Below are positions 63,392 through 64,000 of a stretch of 64,000 nt of DNA, one piece after another. The notes below the pieces were generated by a model. It searched no databases. It saw only the letters and a program-made list of their open reading frames with translations, and had not been told where the DNA came from. How positions within the stretch are numbered: position 1 is the first letter of the stretch; every line of letters starts with the position of its first letter. The DNA comes from Thermoguttaceae bacterium. Lineage in GTDB: Bacteria; Planctomycetota; Planctomycetia; Pirellulales; Thermoguttaceae. The stretch spans positions 1 through 64,000 of the forward strand of contig JAFSMO010000072.1 of the NCBI GenBank assembly GCA_017447865.1, written 5' to 3'. The position numbers and the translations under genes were made by a program.

Positions 63392-64000
63392 ATGGTTGAT
63401 CATTCCGGCACGCGCGTCAAGAAAATGTTTGGGCAGATTGCCCCGCGGTACGATTTTCTGAACCACTTCCTTTCGGGCGGCGTGGACCGTTTCTGGAGGT
63501 GGTACGTCGTGCGGAAAGTGTACCCGAATCCGTACCTGAACGGCAAGATCCTCGACATTTGCACGGGCACGGGCGACCTGGCGATTGCGTTCTGGAAACG
63601 GTACAAAATCCCCGTCGTTGGTGGGGATTTTACGCCTGAGATGCTGGAAGTCGGCCGGAAAAAACTCGAGAAAATGGGGATCACGCCCGAGCAGATCGAG
63701 CTGGTAGAAGCGGACGCGACGGCGATCCCGTACCCGGAACACTCGTTCAGGCTCGTCTCGGTGGCGTTTGGGCTTCGGAACGTGGAAAACTGGGAAAAGG
63801 GCCTTTCCGAAATGACGCGCGTCTGCATTCCCGGCGGCCAGGTGGCGATCCTGGAGTTTTCGACCCCGACTTTTCCGCCGTTCCGCTGGCTTTACCTTTT
63901 CTACTTCCGCCACATTTTGCCGAAAATCGGGCAGTGGACCGCCAAAAACCAGTTCGACGCGTACAACTACCTCCCCGAGAGCGTCGAGGCGTTTCCGCAG
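63392..64000 (+). CDS. ubiE: Demethylmenaquinone/ubiquinone methyltransferase (partial)
   Basis: 203 residues read before the window edge; the 3' end is missing. SAM-dependent methylation of demethylmenaquinone (MenG) and, in other bacteria, the ubiquinone pathway. Motif I is DICTGTGDLAIAF (about residue 54), and the UbiE signature RYDFLNHFLSGGVDRFWR is near residue 19. SVAFGLRNVENWEKGLSEMTRVCIPGG is the second signature. The ATG at 63392 is the only reasonable start; the ribosome-binding site is weak. Typical UbiE is about 230-260 residues, so some 30-50 are missing. Confidence 0.93.
   Translation, partial: MVDHSGTRVKKMFGQIAPRYDFLNHFLSGGVDRFWRWYVVRKVYPNPYLNGKILDICTGTGDLAIAFWKRYKIPVVGGDFTPEMLEVGRKKLEKMGITPEQIELVEADATAIPYPEHSFRLVSVAFGLRNVENWEKGLSEMTRVCIPGGQVAILEFSTPTFPPFRWLYLFYFRHILPKIGQWTAKNQFDAYNYLPESVEAFPQ

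Overview
The window is bacterial, GC-rich and gene-dense, with 40 protein-coding genes (39 complete, one cut by the right edge). I see no tRNA, rRNA, CRISPR array, transposase or phage gene. The gene content suggests the PVC group, most likely a Planctomycetota lineage living on complex glycans: Tat-exported Gfo/Idh/MocA oxidoreductases, a DUF4838 protein, very large secreted LamG/TIM-barrel proteins, many unrelated glycoside hydrolases, and a menaquinone-type UbiE. This taxonomic call is inference from gene content. Promoters look like ordinary sigma-70 sites (for example TTGACT-17-TATAAT at 33697-33725).

Layout. 0.3-7.7 kb: Tat-exported oxidoreductase, GH36/GH27-like alpha-galactosidase, DMT transporter, then a convergent secreted TIM-barrel protein. 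8.5-21.5 kb: a long plus-strand run with a sugar isomerase, a GlcD/AGPS-like flavoprotein, a ferredoxin-like Fe-S protein, a class II aldolase, a PfkB kinase, an MscS channel, a DUF4838 protein, an IolB-like isomerase, a DUF4867-like protein and a Tat-exported metallo-beta-lactamase-fold protein. I read the first part as a catabolic operon that isomerises, phosphorylates and cleaves an unidentified sugar, then oxidises a product. 21.6-28.2 kb: a minus-strand run potA-potB-potC, an MBOAT acyltransferase, an RluA-type pseudouridine synthase and a PutP-type symporter. The binding protein potD lies about 28 kb away, beside a CorA-like transporter.

28.7-43.6 kb: a secreted beta-propeller with an AEAAP repeat, carB, an exported TIM-barrel epimerase-like protein, a 1255-residue LamG/TIM-barrel protein, then purF, pyrG and an FGGY kinase that overlaps pyrG by 4 bases. 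43.8-55 kb: GH10 xylanase, aldo/keto reductase, BspA-type leucine-rich repeat protein, ferredoxin-nitroreductase, a single-chain EtfB-EtfA fusion, EttA and a GH5/GH42-like enzyme. 55-64 kb: CorA-like protein, PotD, a second Tat-exported Gfo/Idh/MocA protein, PriA, an unrecognised membrane protein and the start of ubiE.

The most unusual feature is outside the genes. Intergenic spacers are packed with dispersed, non-coding, hairpin-rich repeats. Family A (four copies of 186-191 bp) is a chain of nested hairpins with a conserved outer stem and changing inner stem-loops, bounded by inverted GGAGTGC ends. Family B follows a similar plan. Family C is a nested long inverted repeat. Several AT-rich and heptamer families also recur. 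I rank these and the 8.5-20.4 kb catabolic cluster as the best leads.
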